Shown here piece by piece: positions 1 to 7,289 of a DNA stretch of 64,000 bases. Below the pieces are notes generated by a model. That model saw only the letters and a list, made by a program, of their open reading frames with translations, had not been told where the DNA came from and ran no database searches. Position 1 is the first letter of the stretch; each line of letters starts with the position of its first letter. Where the stretch lies: positions 248,001-312,000 of the forward strand of contig NZ_CP019333.1 of the NCBI RefSeq assembly GCF_002163875.1, read 5' to 3'. Source of the DNA: Gilvibacter sp. SZ-19. Lineage in GTDB: Bacteria; Bacteroidota; Bacteroidia; Flavobacteriales; Flavobacteriaceae. The position numbers and the translations under genes were made by a program.

Positions 1-44
1 TCCTTTGCGGAACGCTACGGAGGCCGAAGAGCGAGTAATCCTTT

Positions 45-150
45 TGTTTGTTGTTATTTAAAAGCGAACGGAAACTTGTTTCCAGTGAGCAATGAAAACA
101 AAAAAGCCATAGAAAGCAGAGCTTTCTGGCTTTCTCTGAGCATCTTCCCC
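45..150 (+). repeat. Direct repeat copy 1 (about 106 nt)
   Basis: This segment matches 371-476 at a constant offset of 326 nt. The first 66 nt are identical; a few mismatches lie at the inner hairpin (GAAAGC-agA-GCTTTC here, GAAAGC-gtA-GCTTTC in copy 2). The changes sit beside or inside the hairpin while the arms remain complementary. A shorter related piece recurs at about 980-1010 (the tttctggctttct...gagcatct block). Confidence 0.85.
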
Positions 151-370
151 ACCCAGGATCATTCCCGAAGGCAATGAATCCCTTTAAGTTTACTTTCTTA
201 AGCGGTACGGGCTTTTTCTTTTAGCAACAAACCAAAACAAGGATCATTCACTTCGTGAATGAATCCAAAGCAGGTCCAACGCAAAGAAATTAAGCCTACC
301 GCTTTCGCGGGTAACTCATTCAAACATCCACTGGATGTTTGGTTTTGTTTCACAAAACAACACTCGTTAA

Positions 371-476
371 TGTTTGTTGTTATTTAAAAGCGAACGGAAA
401 CTTGTTTCCAGTGAGCAATGAAAACAAAAAAGCCATTGAAAGCGTAGCTTTCTGGCTTTCTCTGAGCATCTTCCCC
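371..476 (+). repeat. Direct repeat copy 2 (about 106 nt)
   Basis: Second copy of the 45-150 repeat, in the same orientation, ending 86 nt before tRNA-Pro. It is followed by a variant of the ggatcattgccgaag...gaatcc block that also follows copy 1 and appears again at about 777-803 and 1003-1030. In those other copies this block carries the hairpin ATTGCC-GAA/GCA-GGCAAT. Confidence 0.85.
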
Positions 477-562
477 TCTTCAGGATCATTGCCGAAGACA
501 AGGAATCCTTCTGATTTTATAATAGAGATTTCTCAAAATTCGCTAATTTCGCAGACCTAGTT

Positions 563-637
563 CGGGATGTAGCTTAGTCCGGTTAAAGTGCTGGTCTGGG
601 GGACCAGAGATCGGAGGTTCGAATCCTCTCATCCCGA
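563..637 (+). tRNA. tRNA-Pro (anticodon GGG)
   Basis: The cloverleaf closes well. The acceptor arm CGGGATG (563-569) pairs with CATCCCG (630-636), with A637 as discriminator. The anticodon arm is CTGGT-CTGGGGG-ACCAG, giving anticodon GGG after the conserved U33. The T arm is GGAGG-TTCGAAT-CCTCT. CCA is not encoded. Antisense open frames across this gene are artefacts. Confidence 0.95.
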
Positions 638-643
638 CAAAGG

Positions 644-677
644 AAATCCAATGCCAACAGCATTGGATTTTTTGTTT
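644..677 (+). terminator. Rho-independent terminator of tRNA-Pro
   Basis: A perfect 11-bp stem (AAATCCAATGC 644-654, GCATTGGATTT 660-670) with a CAACA loop is followed by a T-rich run. It starts 7 nt after the tRNA discriminator base, as expected for a monocistronic tRNA transcript. Confidence 0.85.
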
Positions 678-1122
678 TTAGAAACGTTGCAAGCTTGCTT
701 GCATAAGTGAATGGAAACAAAAAATCTAGAATGTCGCAAAGCGACATTTGGATTTCCTTTAGCAACATCCCCACCCAGGATCATTGCCGAAGGCAATGAA
801 TCCTCAATAAAACAAAAGAAAATAAGGATCACGAGCGTGCCTCCTTTGCAAAACGCTACGGAGGCCGAAGAGCTAGTAATTCTTTTGTTTGTTACTTTTT
901 GTTATACAACACTGGCTTTCATATGACATCTCGATACAATTTGCTTCGCAAATCACTCGATGTCCGTAGATTTCTGGCTTTCTTTGAGCATCTCCCCTAT
1001 TCAGGATCATTGCCGCAGGCAATGAATCCTCTGAAAGACTATATACAAAATGATAGCCTGCCGCTTTCGCGGGTGCCTCAGTTAAACGTCCACTGGATGT
1101 TTGGTTGTTTAACGGGATAATT
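678..1122. repeat. Noncoding hairpin-rich repeat region right of tRNA-Pro
   Basis: This region continues the repeat mosaic. It holds a second copy of the sequence at 1-45 (cctttgc..aacgctacggaggccgaagagc, at about 842-872), hairpins GCAAGC-TT-GCTTGC and AATGTCGC-AAA-GCGACATT (730-748, extendable by AAATC/GATTT), and a second copy of the CCGCTTTCGCGGG ... AACGTCCACTGGATGTT pair (1061-1102) that also lies at 299-340. No open frame here looks like a real gene. Confidence 0.7.
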
Positions 1123-1593
1123 TCACTCTTCCAATCGATCCAATTGGCCTACCTTTTCTGCAGTAGAGGCAGCATCCATGCTGATCATTATATAGAGCAT
1201 GCCATCTTGCGTTCTATATGAAGTACCTTTCTTAGGAGCGCCATTAATTTCCTCAGGCTTTAGCTTGTGAATCGCTCCTGTTATTGGGTCAACAATAATA
1301 CCTATTAGGCCTCCGAACGCAATATTTCCAATATACCATGCATTGAATTTTCTTTCAAGTTTTGTCTCATAGGTCTCAAAACCATCCAATTTGAGTACAA
1401 TGCTATACTCTTGATTTCGCATTAAGTTTTTTTGAACTGGGGTATTACCAACTTCAACCTCATTGATGTAAACCTTTGCAGAAGCAGGCTTTGAGTTAAT
1501 TTGAACCTGTTGGCGAGAACCCGAAATAATGGTAGCGCAACTGTTAAATGATAATAATAAAATAAGTGTAAAAACTTTAAAAATTCTATTCAT
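1123..1593 (-). CDS. PEGA-like domain lipoprotein
   Basis: 156 aa. Residues 1-19 form a lipoprotein signal with lipobox LSFNSC (Cys19), so the protein is probably membrane anchored on the periplasmic side. Residues about 24-55 (SGSRQQVQINSKP, VYINEVEVGNTPV) resemble the PEGA fold, a small beta domain common in surface lipoproteins. A glycine-rich hydrophobic stretch (YIGNIAFGGLIGIIVDP, about 91-107) follows, a pairing often seen in this lipoprotein type. It is probably cotranscribed with the lipoprotein gene at 1610-2002 (16 nt apart). The function is unknown. Confidence 0.7.
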   Translation of the reverse strand: MNRIFKVFTLILLLSFNSCATIISGSRQQVQINSKPASAKVYINEVEVGNTPVQKNLMRNQEYSIVLKLDGFETYETKLERKFNAWYIGNIAFGGLIGIIVDPITGAIHKLKPEEINGAPKKGTSYRTQDGMLYIMISMDAASTAEKVGQLDRLEE

Positions 1594-1609
1594 AAGGATT
1601 AGTAAATGA

Positions 1610-2002
1610 TTAGTCTAAAGTTAAAGTGTATTGAGCCAATGTAGTAACATCGCCGCTATATCTGTATAAGTCAATTTTAAGTCTGTAACAAGTACTCCAA
1701 AAGTCTGGGGTCTTCTTTTCTGTAACTTTTACAATATTGGCCCCGTTTTTACGAGCTTCTGCTCTCGCTTTTGCCATGATACTATTAAAACTACAATCTG
1801 TAGAAAAACCAGAATCTTGGTAGCGCAGGCTACCTACCCGTATAAGGCCCTGAGGAAGCTCATGTTCAAGGTCTAAAAGTGCAACTTTATCATCGAGTGA
1901 AAGTTTTGGCTGAGGATTAATCAGATCAGCCGTGATCTTGGGGCTGCAGCTAACTACACAGAGCATGGCCAACAAAATGAAAGCAATTATTTTTTTATTC
2001 AT
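1610..2002 (-). CDS. Small lipoprotein, unknown function
   Basis: 130 aa from the ATG at 2002. A start 10 codons earlier exists (2032) but would put a non-signal leader before the perfect signal MNKKIIAFILLAMLCVVSC, whose lipobox Cys is residue 19. The mature part has two cysteines (STDCSF and STCYRL) that could form a disulfide. The stretch RAEARKNGANIVKVTEKK is reminiscent of small stress-type lipoproteins in which a KxxANxxKV segment forms a helix-strand. No function can be assigned. It lies upstream of, and probably with, the PEGA-like lipoprotein. Confidence 0.6.
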   Translation of the reverse strand: MNKKIIAFILLAMLCVVSCSPKITADLINPQPKLSLDDKVALLDLEHELPQGLIRVGSLRYQDSGFSTDCSFNSIMAKARAEARKNGANIVKVTEKKTPDFWSTCYRLKIDLYRYSGDVTTLAQYTLTLD

Positions 2003-2130
2003 TAAAGTAAAAGGCGGTTTAATTAGTCTCAATTAAAAATGTTGTTATCCTGTGAAGATACTGCTTGTAATACAAAATTCAACAGGAAAATAAAGATATC
2101 AAAAAGATACTCGTGGAGTTTTAAAATATG

Positions 2131-2273
2131 AAAAAAATCCCCCGCGCCAGCGACCAAGAAGCAGCGCTGCGCGCGCTTCTTGGCTTGTCGCAGCGGCATC
2201 CTTTGCGCTTAGCGCAAAGATATAGCGAAGAGCGCGGCCGTGAAGTGCATTCAATGCTAATTCACGGGGCGCC
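2131..2273 (-). other. GC-rich structured element with competing hairpins
   Basis: A GC-rich island in an AT-rich intergenic space. It holds three successive hairpins: CCAAGAAGC/GCTTCTTGG (2154-2162 with 2175-2183), CTTTGCGC-TTA-GCGCAAAG (2201-2219) and CCGTGAA/TTCACGG (2238-2244 with 2261-2267). A fourth pairing, GCGC-CAGCG/CGCTG-c-GCGC (2144-2152 with 2165-2174), is interleaved with the first, so the two cannot both form. On the minus strand the fourth is followed by GGGGGA and seven T. An open frame runs through it (2099-2293, minus) but looks like a by-product of the repeat rather than a gene. Confidence 0.6.
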
Positions 2274-2294
2274 AAAAAACATACACTAAACATT

Positions 2295-3146
2295 CTAATT
2301 CCAGCGCAGCTGATAGGGATACCGCTCGTAGATCACACTGTCTTCGTTTATGGTGTTCCCCTTTCGACCGTTGACCTCTCCAAGGGCTTTTAGAGCCTCG
2401 GCCTCTGCTGTTCTTCCGAGCTTGGCCAAACATTTGGCCTTGTAGATCTGCACTTCCGAAAAATCTGGGTATATGGCCAGTGCTTGGTCAAAAAGAGCAA
2501 TGGCACCTTGATAGTTCTTTTGTTCATAGCGGCTAATGCCGTAATAGAATAGATCTAAATGGTGTAACCAATCTACACCGTATTCTTTTAGCTGCGCCTG
2601 GTGATCCTCTTCAAAGACCTGCTCTGCCTTGGCAAACTCATTGAGTTGTAAATAGGACAACCCTATATAGAAGTTGCAGCTGTGGTCCATTACAAATCCG
2701 TTGCCGTACTTGCTTTTATAATCCTGAAAATCTTCTATGGCCTCGGTATAGGTCTTGGCAAAGATGCACTTAATAAAAGCCCGATAATCTTGCCAGCGCT
2801 CCGGATCGTATTTTACGGCCTTGTCTATATACCGCATTCCAAGTTCGTATTTGGCCTGTTTAAAAAGCGGCATAGCCTTTTGTTGCCACAAATAGGCAAT
2901 GGTACTGTCTTTGGCCAGGCCTCGGTCTATATGTTCTTGCCATTCTCTGGAATACAGTTCTTCTTTCCAAGCCCCGTTGACCAGATGTTCCTGCATGATC
3001 TGCTCTTGCCTTTCAATATCGGCCTGATTGAGTTTTGCTGCGGATGGATTCCCTTTAGCTGTATCGCTGTTCTGCTGCTTACAAGCGAGAAGCAAAAGCA
3101 TGGCTAAAAACCCAAATGCTAATAGGCTGTTATTCTGGTGTTTCAT
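2295..3146 (-). CDS. Tetratricopeptide-repeat lipoprotein
   Basis: 283 aa. A signal peptide ends in lipobox LLLACK (Cys22). The mature protein has at least four helix-turn-helix TPR-like units, roughly residues 65-270, with typical spacing (for example MPLFKQAKYELGMRYIDKAV and NYQGAIALFDQALAIYP). TPRs mediate protein-protein contacts, so this is probably an exported scaffold or adaptor. Residues 95-200 carry an aromatic-rich, less regular part. The stop codon is directly next to the GC-rich structured element. No specific partner can be inferred. Confidence 0.75.
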   Translation of the reverse strand: MKHQNNSLLAFGFLAMLLLLACKQQNSDTAKGNPSAAKLNQADIERQEQIMQEHLVNGAWKEELYSREWQEHIDRGLAKDSTIAYLWQQKAMPLFKQAKYELGMRYIDKAVKYDPERWQDYRAFIKCIFAKTYTEAIEDFQDYKSKYGNGFVMDHSCNFYIGLSYLQLNEFAKAEQVFEEDHQAQLKEYGVDWLHHLDLFYYGISRYEQKNYQGAIALFDQALAIYPDFSEVQIYKAKCLAKLGRTAEAEALKALGEVNGRKGNTINEDSVIYERYPYQLRWN

Positions 3147-3218
3147 CTGTGTTTGCTTCTTTTAAAGCCGATGATATAAGTCTTATTCGATAAAGTTCTA
3201 GCTAGCGGCTGTGCGTGA

Positions 3219-3908
3219 CTACTGTTGCCCACACCAGGCTGCGTAGTCATCTGCCAGTGCCTTTATGTTCTTTTTGGATTTTGGGAAATAGGCACCAGCT
3301 TCAATTTTTTGCACGACCTCATCACAAGCTTTAAAAAATCTCTTTGCCGATCGTTTAAAGGCTCTTTCGTTGTTGTAATTCAAAACGAAAGTTGAGGCAT
3401 CTGTAGCTGCTTCCTCTTGGGTGCGTACGTAAACTAACTGGCTAGGAAAAAAATGATCGTCCCAGTAAAAATCTTCAAACATCTGAATGGCTTCGTTCTC
3501 GTAGCCGATTTTCTTTAGGCCGTTAGCTACCGCTCCCTTGATCCGAAGCGGATAAACACGTAAAGTATCCGTTAAGAATTCGGCATCGGTGGAATATTCT
3601 ACTTCCACCAGATCACGTGTAAGCATGACGATCTCGTTGTAATAGAATTCGGCATACTTAACGCGTAAGGACTTCCAATCTTGGGTGATTTCTCCTTCTG
3701 GCTGCTGCTTGGCATAAACAATGCGGTTTTTGACCACAGGATCGGGGAATCCAAAGCCCGTTACTATACTGTCGTTATCGGTTAGATACATCATCTTGAC
3801 AAAGGCGTCCGACGGAAGATCCTTATTGAGTCCACGTTGTAAAAATTGTGCCTGTACACTCCAGGCCATAACTAGGTTTAAAACGGTTAGAAAAACGGTT
3901 TTTTTCAT
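3219..3908 (-). CDS. Secreted protein of unknown function
   Basis: 229 aa from the ATG at 3908. An earlier TTG (3920) lies inside a perfect promoter -7 element (TACCTTTG), so the ATG is preferred. Residues 1-21 are a type I signal peptide ending VQAQ. The mature protein is rich in aromatic and acidic residues, with no cysteine pattern other than two near the C-terminus (ACDEV and AWCGQQ). I recognise no domain. The neighbours are other exported proteins on the same strand. Confidence 0.6.
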   Translation of the reverse strand: MKKTVFLTVLNLVMAWSVQAQFLQRGLNKDLPSDAFVKMMYLTDNDSIVTGFGFPDPVVKNRIVYAKQQPEGEITQDWKSLRVKYAEFYYNEIVMLTRDLVEVEYSTDAEFLTDTLRVYPLRIKGAVANGLKKIGYENEAIQMFEDFYWDDHFFPSQLVYVRTQEEAATDASTFVLNYNNERAFKRSAKRFFKACDEVVQKIEAGAYFPKSKKNIKALADDYAAWCGQQ

Positions 3909-3917
3909 GTTCAATTT

Positions 3918-3925
3918 CAAAGGTA
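3918..3925 (-). promoter_or_regulatory. -7 promoter element TACCTTTG
   Basis: Perfect match to the Bacteroidota TAnnTTTG element on the minus strand, 9 nt before the ATG at 3908. It decides the start of that gene because the upstream TTG lies within the element. Confidence 0.55.
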
Positions 3926-3949
3926 GATTAAGGCTAATAGATTTAAATA

Positions 3950-4819
3950 TTATTCATACCCCAGTTCGGTAATGGCTTTATGGCTTATGGTTACCGCTTC
4001 CATAGGGGTCATGCCGTCAAAGGTCATATCTTGTTCTACAAAGAAGTACTTCATTCCTGCTTGCTCCTTTTTGGTCAGGTAGCTCGCAAAATCCAACTGC
4101 CCCTCTCCGATAGGAGCAAATTGCCCAGCGCTATCCATATCTTTTAAATGCCATGCGACAAAACGCCCCGAATACTTTTCAAAATATTTCAACGCATCTG
4201 CTTCGGCCTTAGCTGTCCAATAGAGGTCGATCTCAAAATTAACAACAGCCGGATCTGTATGCGCTAACAAATAATCCAAAACGACTACCCCATCGGCATC
4301 GGGTTTCAGTTCAAAATCGTGATTGTGATACAACAGTTTAATTCCTGCTGCCTTACATTTTTCTCCTATGGTGTTCAAAATCTGAGCCAAATTCTCCGCT
4401 CCGCCAGTCATTCCCATACTACGAGTTTCCATATCAAAGGTAAAATGTCCCATAGGAGGAATCGGAATTACCAAATACTCGAATCCAACCGTTTTAAGAT
4501 CGGCAATGATCTGGTCTGCATTTTCATAGGTAATACCACTTTGGTGAGAACTCACCGGTTCTAAACCAACTTCTTCTAGATAGGCCTTGAATTCCTGCGG
4601 ACTCATGCCGTAAAACTTACCGTCGGCATAGCCGGCATCTTCTATATAATCATAGCCGAGCTCGCTCACTTCTCGCAACACTTCTTTCGGGTTGGTCGCC
4701 ATAGCGTCACGCAGGGTGTAAAGCGCTATCCCTTCTGATTTTTCAGAATTTTCCTGATTACAGCTTACAGATAAAAGTGCCACTACAGACACAACTAGGA
4801 CTTTAAAAAAGATCTTCAT
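3950..4819 (-). CDS. Sugar phosphate isomerase/epimerase family lipoprotein
   Basis: 289 aa. The lipobox is LLSVSC (Cys20), followed by a xylose-isomerase-like TIM barrel. Likely metal ligands lie in segments typical of this family: LLYHNHDFEL (His-rich strand), NFEIDLYWTA (Glu/Asp), AWHLKDMD (His) and FFVEQDM (Glu). Members of this exported group are thought to act on free sugars or sugar derivatives such as inosose-like compounds. The true substrate cannot be read from sequence. The upstream start is well defined by the signal peptide. It is separated from the next genes by short AT-rich gaps. Confidence 0.8.
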   Translation of the reverse strand: MKIFFKVLVVSVVALLSVSCNQENSEKSEGIALYTLRDAMATNPKEVLREVSELGYDYIEDAGYADGKFYGMSPQEFKAYLEEVGLEPVSSHQSGITYENADQIIADLKTVGFEYLVIPIPPMGHFTFDMETRSMGMTGGAENLAQILNTIGEKCKAAGIKLLYHNHDFELKPDADGVVVLDYLLAHTDPAVVNFEIDLYWTAKAEADALKYFEKYSGRFVAWHLKDMDSAGQFAPIGEGQLDFASYLTKKEQAGMKYFFVEQDMTFDGMTPMEAVTISHKAITELGYE

Positions 4820-4877
4820 AGGTATGAGTTAGTTGATGATAATTTTATTTACGGTAACAGCTTATAAAGATAAGAAC

Positions 4878-5399
4878 TTAAGCCGTCTTAACGTATACCT
4901 CCACATCGATAGATCTACCGGCTTTCTGTTCGGCAGCCAATACCGTTTTTTCGTGGGTAAAATCCAGCTTGGCCATGGCGCGCTTACAATTGATATTGTC
5001 GCTATCTACAAATCCTTCTATACGATTCAACCCCAAGGAATTCAGGCCATGATTTACAATTAAAGGCAACACCTCTTGCATATAGCCATAGCCCCAATGC
5101 TGCGGTAACAGCCAAAAACCTATTTCCGCTTTTCCAGCTTTTAGATCGATATCGTTTAGCCCTCCGGCACCATAGAATTGAGTACCGTCTAAGCTCATTA
5201 CAGCCCACCAAAGCTGTTGCGGCTGTGCGTACCATTGCATTTGTTCTCGTGTTGCAGCTAAACTCTCAAAACTAACCCCGTAAAACGATATTACTTTTGG
5301 GTGCGACAAGCCTCGGTAAACATCATTGATATCCTTAGCCATTATAGGGCGAAGCTTAAGGCGCTCTGTCGTAATTATGGGTTGCTCCGACTGCATCAT
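4878..5399 (-). CDS. GNAT family N-acetyltransferase (RimJ/RimL-like)
   Basis: 173 aa, full length for the family. It begins with the ETERLxLRPI-type opening and contains the acetyl-CoA binding region around GFWLLPQHWGYGYMQEVL and the SDNINCKRAMAKLDF helix near the C-terminus. Proteins of this group acetylate the alpha-amino group of ribosomal proteins or small amines; the substrate is unknown here. The start overlaps the stop of the DoxX-like gene by 4 nt (ATGA), so the pair is translationally coupled. A distant relative lies at 16614. Confidence 0.85.
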   Translation of the reverse strand: MMQSEQPIITTERLKLRPIMAKDINDVYRGLSHPKVISFYGVSFESLAATREQMQWYAQPQQLWWAVMSLDGTQFYGAGGLNDIDLKAGKAEIGFWLLPQHWGYGYMQEVLPLIVNHGLNSLGLNRIEGFVDSDNINCKRAMAKLDFTHEKTVLAAEQKAGRSIDVEVYVKTA

Positions 5400-5743
5400 G
5401 TTAAGTTTTGAGGTGCTCTAATGTAGGCGGCAAAGACCGTCCCAACTACCAGTAACAAAGTGAGCTCATGCGGCTTGCCTTTTATCATATGAATAACCAC
5501 TATACAACTCATATACAGCGCAAGTAGCGCAGTTCCCCATAAGATAGTTTTAGGATACATAAATAAGACAACTGCTAGTAATAAAAAGATACCTGTAGCT
5601 ATCATTACCGCTTCATTGGCAATTACCTTATCGGTCTGTCCCGCATTGGTGATTTTATCCCAGGCATTGGGCAGGTAAAAAAGTAATAACATAACCGAGG
5701 GTAGCCATTTTAAACAAAGCTTTAAAGGATCTTTTAATTGCAT
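5396..5743 (-). CDS. DoxX-like small integral membrane protein
   Basis: 115 aa with four predicted membrane helices (about residues 12-28, 43-62, 66-84 and 92-110). The motif LLFYLPNAWDKI near the first helix and the overall layout resemble the DoxX/DoxD-like family found with redox or stress functions, whose chemistry is poorly defined. It is cotranscribed with the overlapping acetyltransferase gene. The family assignment rests on topology and a short motif, so it is moderate. Confidence 0.6.
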   Translation of the reverse strand: MQLKDPLKLCLKWLPSVMLLLFYLPNAWDKITNAGQTDKVIANEAVMIATGIFLLLAVVLFMYPKTILWGTALLALYMSCIVVIHMIKGKPHELTLLLVVGTVFAAYIRAPQNLT

Positions 5744-5821
5744 AGGGTTTGTGTTTTGTTTTTAGTGTTTTTTAACCGTATAAGTAGTCCCCAACTCAGC
5801 TCTTAAGGTGTTATATATACT

Positions 5822-6088
5822 CTAATCTTTAGGTTTAATCAATAACAATGCGGTCACCATAATAGGAATAATAACTCCCACCGCTAGTATGGCATATTTG
5901 ATAACAGCATATGCGAAATAGATGAAATTTCCCCAATAAACATCCCGCTCTGCCTCCTGATTGATCCATGTATCAATAGTTGGAGTGTTGTCCAAGGTCC
6001 AGAAAATTGCGAGCAGCAGAACACTAGCCACATAAAGCAATACTATGCGTTGGGTTCTGGAACCGTCTGGGCGTTCTATTAAGCGCAA
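5822..6088 (-). CDS. Small membrane protein, probable TTG start
   Basis: 88 aa with two strong membrane segments (about 14-31 and 53-83), a positive N-terminus and a short lysine-ended tail. No ATG is available: an in-frame stop lies four codons upstream and the first candidate start is TTG at 6088, shortly after a TATCTTTA promoter-like element. A later TTG (6040) or GTG would truncate the first helix. Similar two-helix proteins occur in many Flavobacteriia with no known role. Confidence 0.5.
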   Translation of the reverse strand: MRLIERPDGSRTQRIVLLYVASVLLLAIFWTLDNTPTIDTWINQEAERDVYWGNFIYFAYAVIKYAILAVGVIIPIMVTALLLIKPKD

Positions 6089-6119
6089 GTTTTTCTTTTA
6101 AAGATACTAATTTCTGAGG

Positions 6120-7190
6120 CTAGCCCTCGCTTTTATTCTCCTTTTGAGCAGCAGCTTTTCCTGCGACCACAGTTTCTTGGACCTCTTGTCGCTCTTCGGA
6201 GTTCAGGGATTCCTTTTCTTTTTGAGCATGCTCTTGGATCTCAAAGGCAGTAAAAAGTGGCAAATGGTCAGAATCTACTGGTTCCAAAACTCGGAGCTGG
6301 TTGATACGAATGCCCTTTGAATGAAAAAGCAGGTCCAATGGAAAACGCAGCAGTGGCCATCTTGCCGGGAAGGTACTAAAGAAGCCACGCCCAATTCTCG
6401 CATCCTTTAGCTTTGAAAGTGCCGCAAAACGCTTGGAAATTTGCGACCAACAGACCACATTAAAATCTCCGGCCACCAACGTCGGACAGTTGGAATCTGC
6501 TAAAAGTGCGGCCAATTTTAAAAGTTCCGCATCTTTTTGCTTGGCCGTTGGTTTCTCTGTAGGACTTGGCGGTGGCGGATGGATCCCCCAAAAACAAAAG
6601 CTTCTATTGTTGGCTGTTCTCAGCTCCATGCGTACAGAAGGATGCTCTTCTGAAATCAAGTATTTGGCCTCCCCTTGAACCATTTCAAGACGCGTGTAGC
6701 ATTGCATACCGTATTTATTGTCCTTCGGGATCTTTATATGCTGCGGATGTGTTTCTTCAAGAGATTCCATTGCTTTGTCCCAGTTGGAATCTGTCTCCAT
6801 CAGCAAGACAATATCTGGAGCTAATCGCTCCACCAGGTCTAGCACTTTTTGATAAGAGTTGTTCTGCTGCATCACATTGAGGCTCAAAAGCCGGATCCCC
6901 TCCGAAGCAGCTGTAGAAGATCCTTTAGAAAAATAAGGCGCTACCACCCAAAGCTGATAAAAGATAGTTACACTTACTGCCACGAGCCCAAGTAAAATTG
7001 CACTACTCCACGCCTTAAAAGCAAAGACCAATAGCACCAAAAAGATTAAAAGCAACAAAGCCAGAAGCTGTAAGCGGATAAAATCAAAAAGTCTAAAGAA
7101 CCAATGTCTTGAAGGCACCAAGGGTAAGTATGAGAGCACACAAAGTATCGAAGCTAGAACTAGCGTAATATGTATCGGATCTACAGTCAT
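6120..7190 (-). CDS. Endonuclease/exonuclease/phosphatase-family membrane protein
   Basis: 356 aa from the ATG at 7190. The longer frame to 7244 would start inside the terminator of the next gene, so it is rejected. Residues 1-90 hold three membrane helices, followed by a C-terminal EEP domain with typical motifs: LLSLNVMQQN, LLMETDSNW (catalytic Glu), VAGDFNVVCWS (Asp/Asn pair) and SDHLPLFTAFE (terminal Asp-His). The acidic/basic C-terminal tail is low complexity. Substrates could be nucleic acid, phospholipid or sugar phosphates; the membrane anchor suggests an envelope role. The gene at 24051 is of the same type. Confidence 0.8.
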   Translation of the reverse strand: MTVDPIHITLVLASILCVLSYLPLVPSRHWFFRLFDFIRLQLLALLLLIFLVLLVFAFKAWSSAILLGLVAVSVTIFYQLWVVAPYFSKGSSTAASEGIRLLSLNVMQQNNSYQKVLDLVERLAPDIVLLMETDSNWDKAMESLEETHPQHIKIPKDNKYGMQCYTRLEMVQGEAKYLISEEHPSVRMELRTANNRSFCFWGIHPPPPSPTEKPTAKQKDAELLKLAALLADSNCPTLVAGDFNVVCWSQISKRFAALSKLKDARIGRGFFSTFPARWPLLRFPLDLLFHSKGIRINQLRVLEPVDSDHLPLFTAFEIQEHAQKEKESLNSEERQEVQETVVAGKAAAQKENKSEG

Positions 7191-7227
7191 CGAATAAAAA
7201 TATAAACAATTCACCACTGTGAAGCAA

Positions 7228-7255
7228 TAAAAAACCGCGGTCAAAGCGCCGCGGT
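7228..7255 (-). terminator. Terminator of the bicarbonate permease operon
   Basis: On the minus strand ACCGCGG and CCGCGGT form a 7-bp stem (7234-7240 with 7249-7255) followed directly by a T run. It lies 35 nt past the stop of the permease gene and ends the 8856-7290 transcript. Confidence 0.85.
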
Positions 7256-7289
7256 GATCTTTAAAATATTGAAATGGAAGGCTTGCCTA

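Larger units (their letters stand above)
1..562. repeat. Noncoding hairpin-rich repeat region left of tRNA-Pro
   Basis: I see no credible gene in this stretch. It is a mosaic of short decayed modules that recur on the other side of the tRNA. Many modules are small perfect hairpins with 4-9 bp arms and 1-4 nt loops, for example GGAAAC-TT-GTTTCC, ATTCAC-TTC-GTGAAT, CCGC-TTTC-GCGG (299-310) and AAACATCC-ACT-GGATGTTT (322-340). Short open frames across it change reading frame between copies and resemble no family I know, so I treat it as noncoding repeat DNA. Its function is unknown. Confidence 0.7.

Noticed and set aside
583-774. Minus-strand open frame across tRNA-Pro
   Set aside because: Its C-terminal part (RDERIRTSDLWSPRPAL) is the reverse translation of the tRNA, a well-known annotation artefact.
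339-1120. Several 60-75 aa open frames in the repeat region
   Set aside because: They follow repeat modules, shift frame between copies and show no signal or domain.
1-1122. CRISPR array or insertion sequence in the repeat region
   Set aside because: Repeats are unequal in length and spacing, there are no uniform spacers, no cas genes and no transposase.
2099-2293. 64-aa open frame in the GC-rich element
   Set aside because: Three hairpins explain the sequence better than a protein. I kept it as a structured element and noted the alternative.
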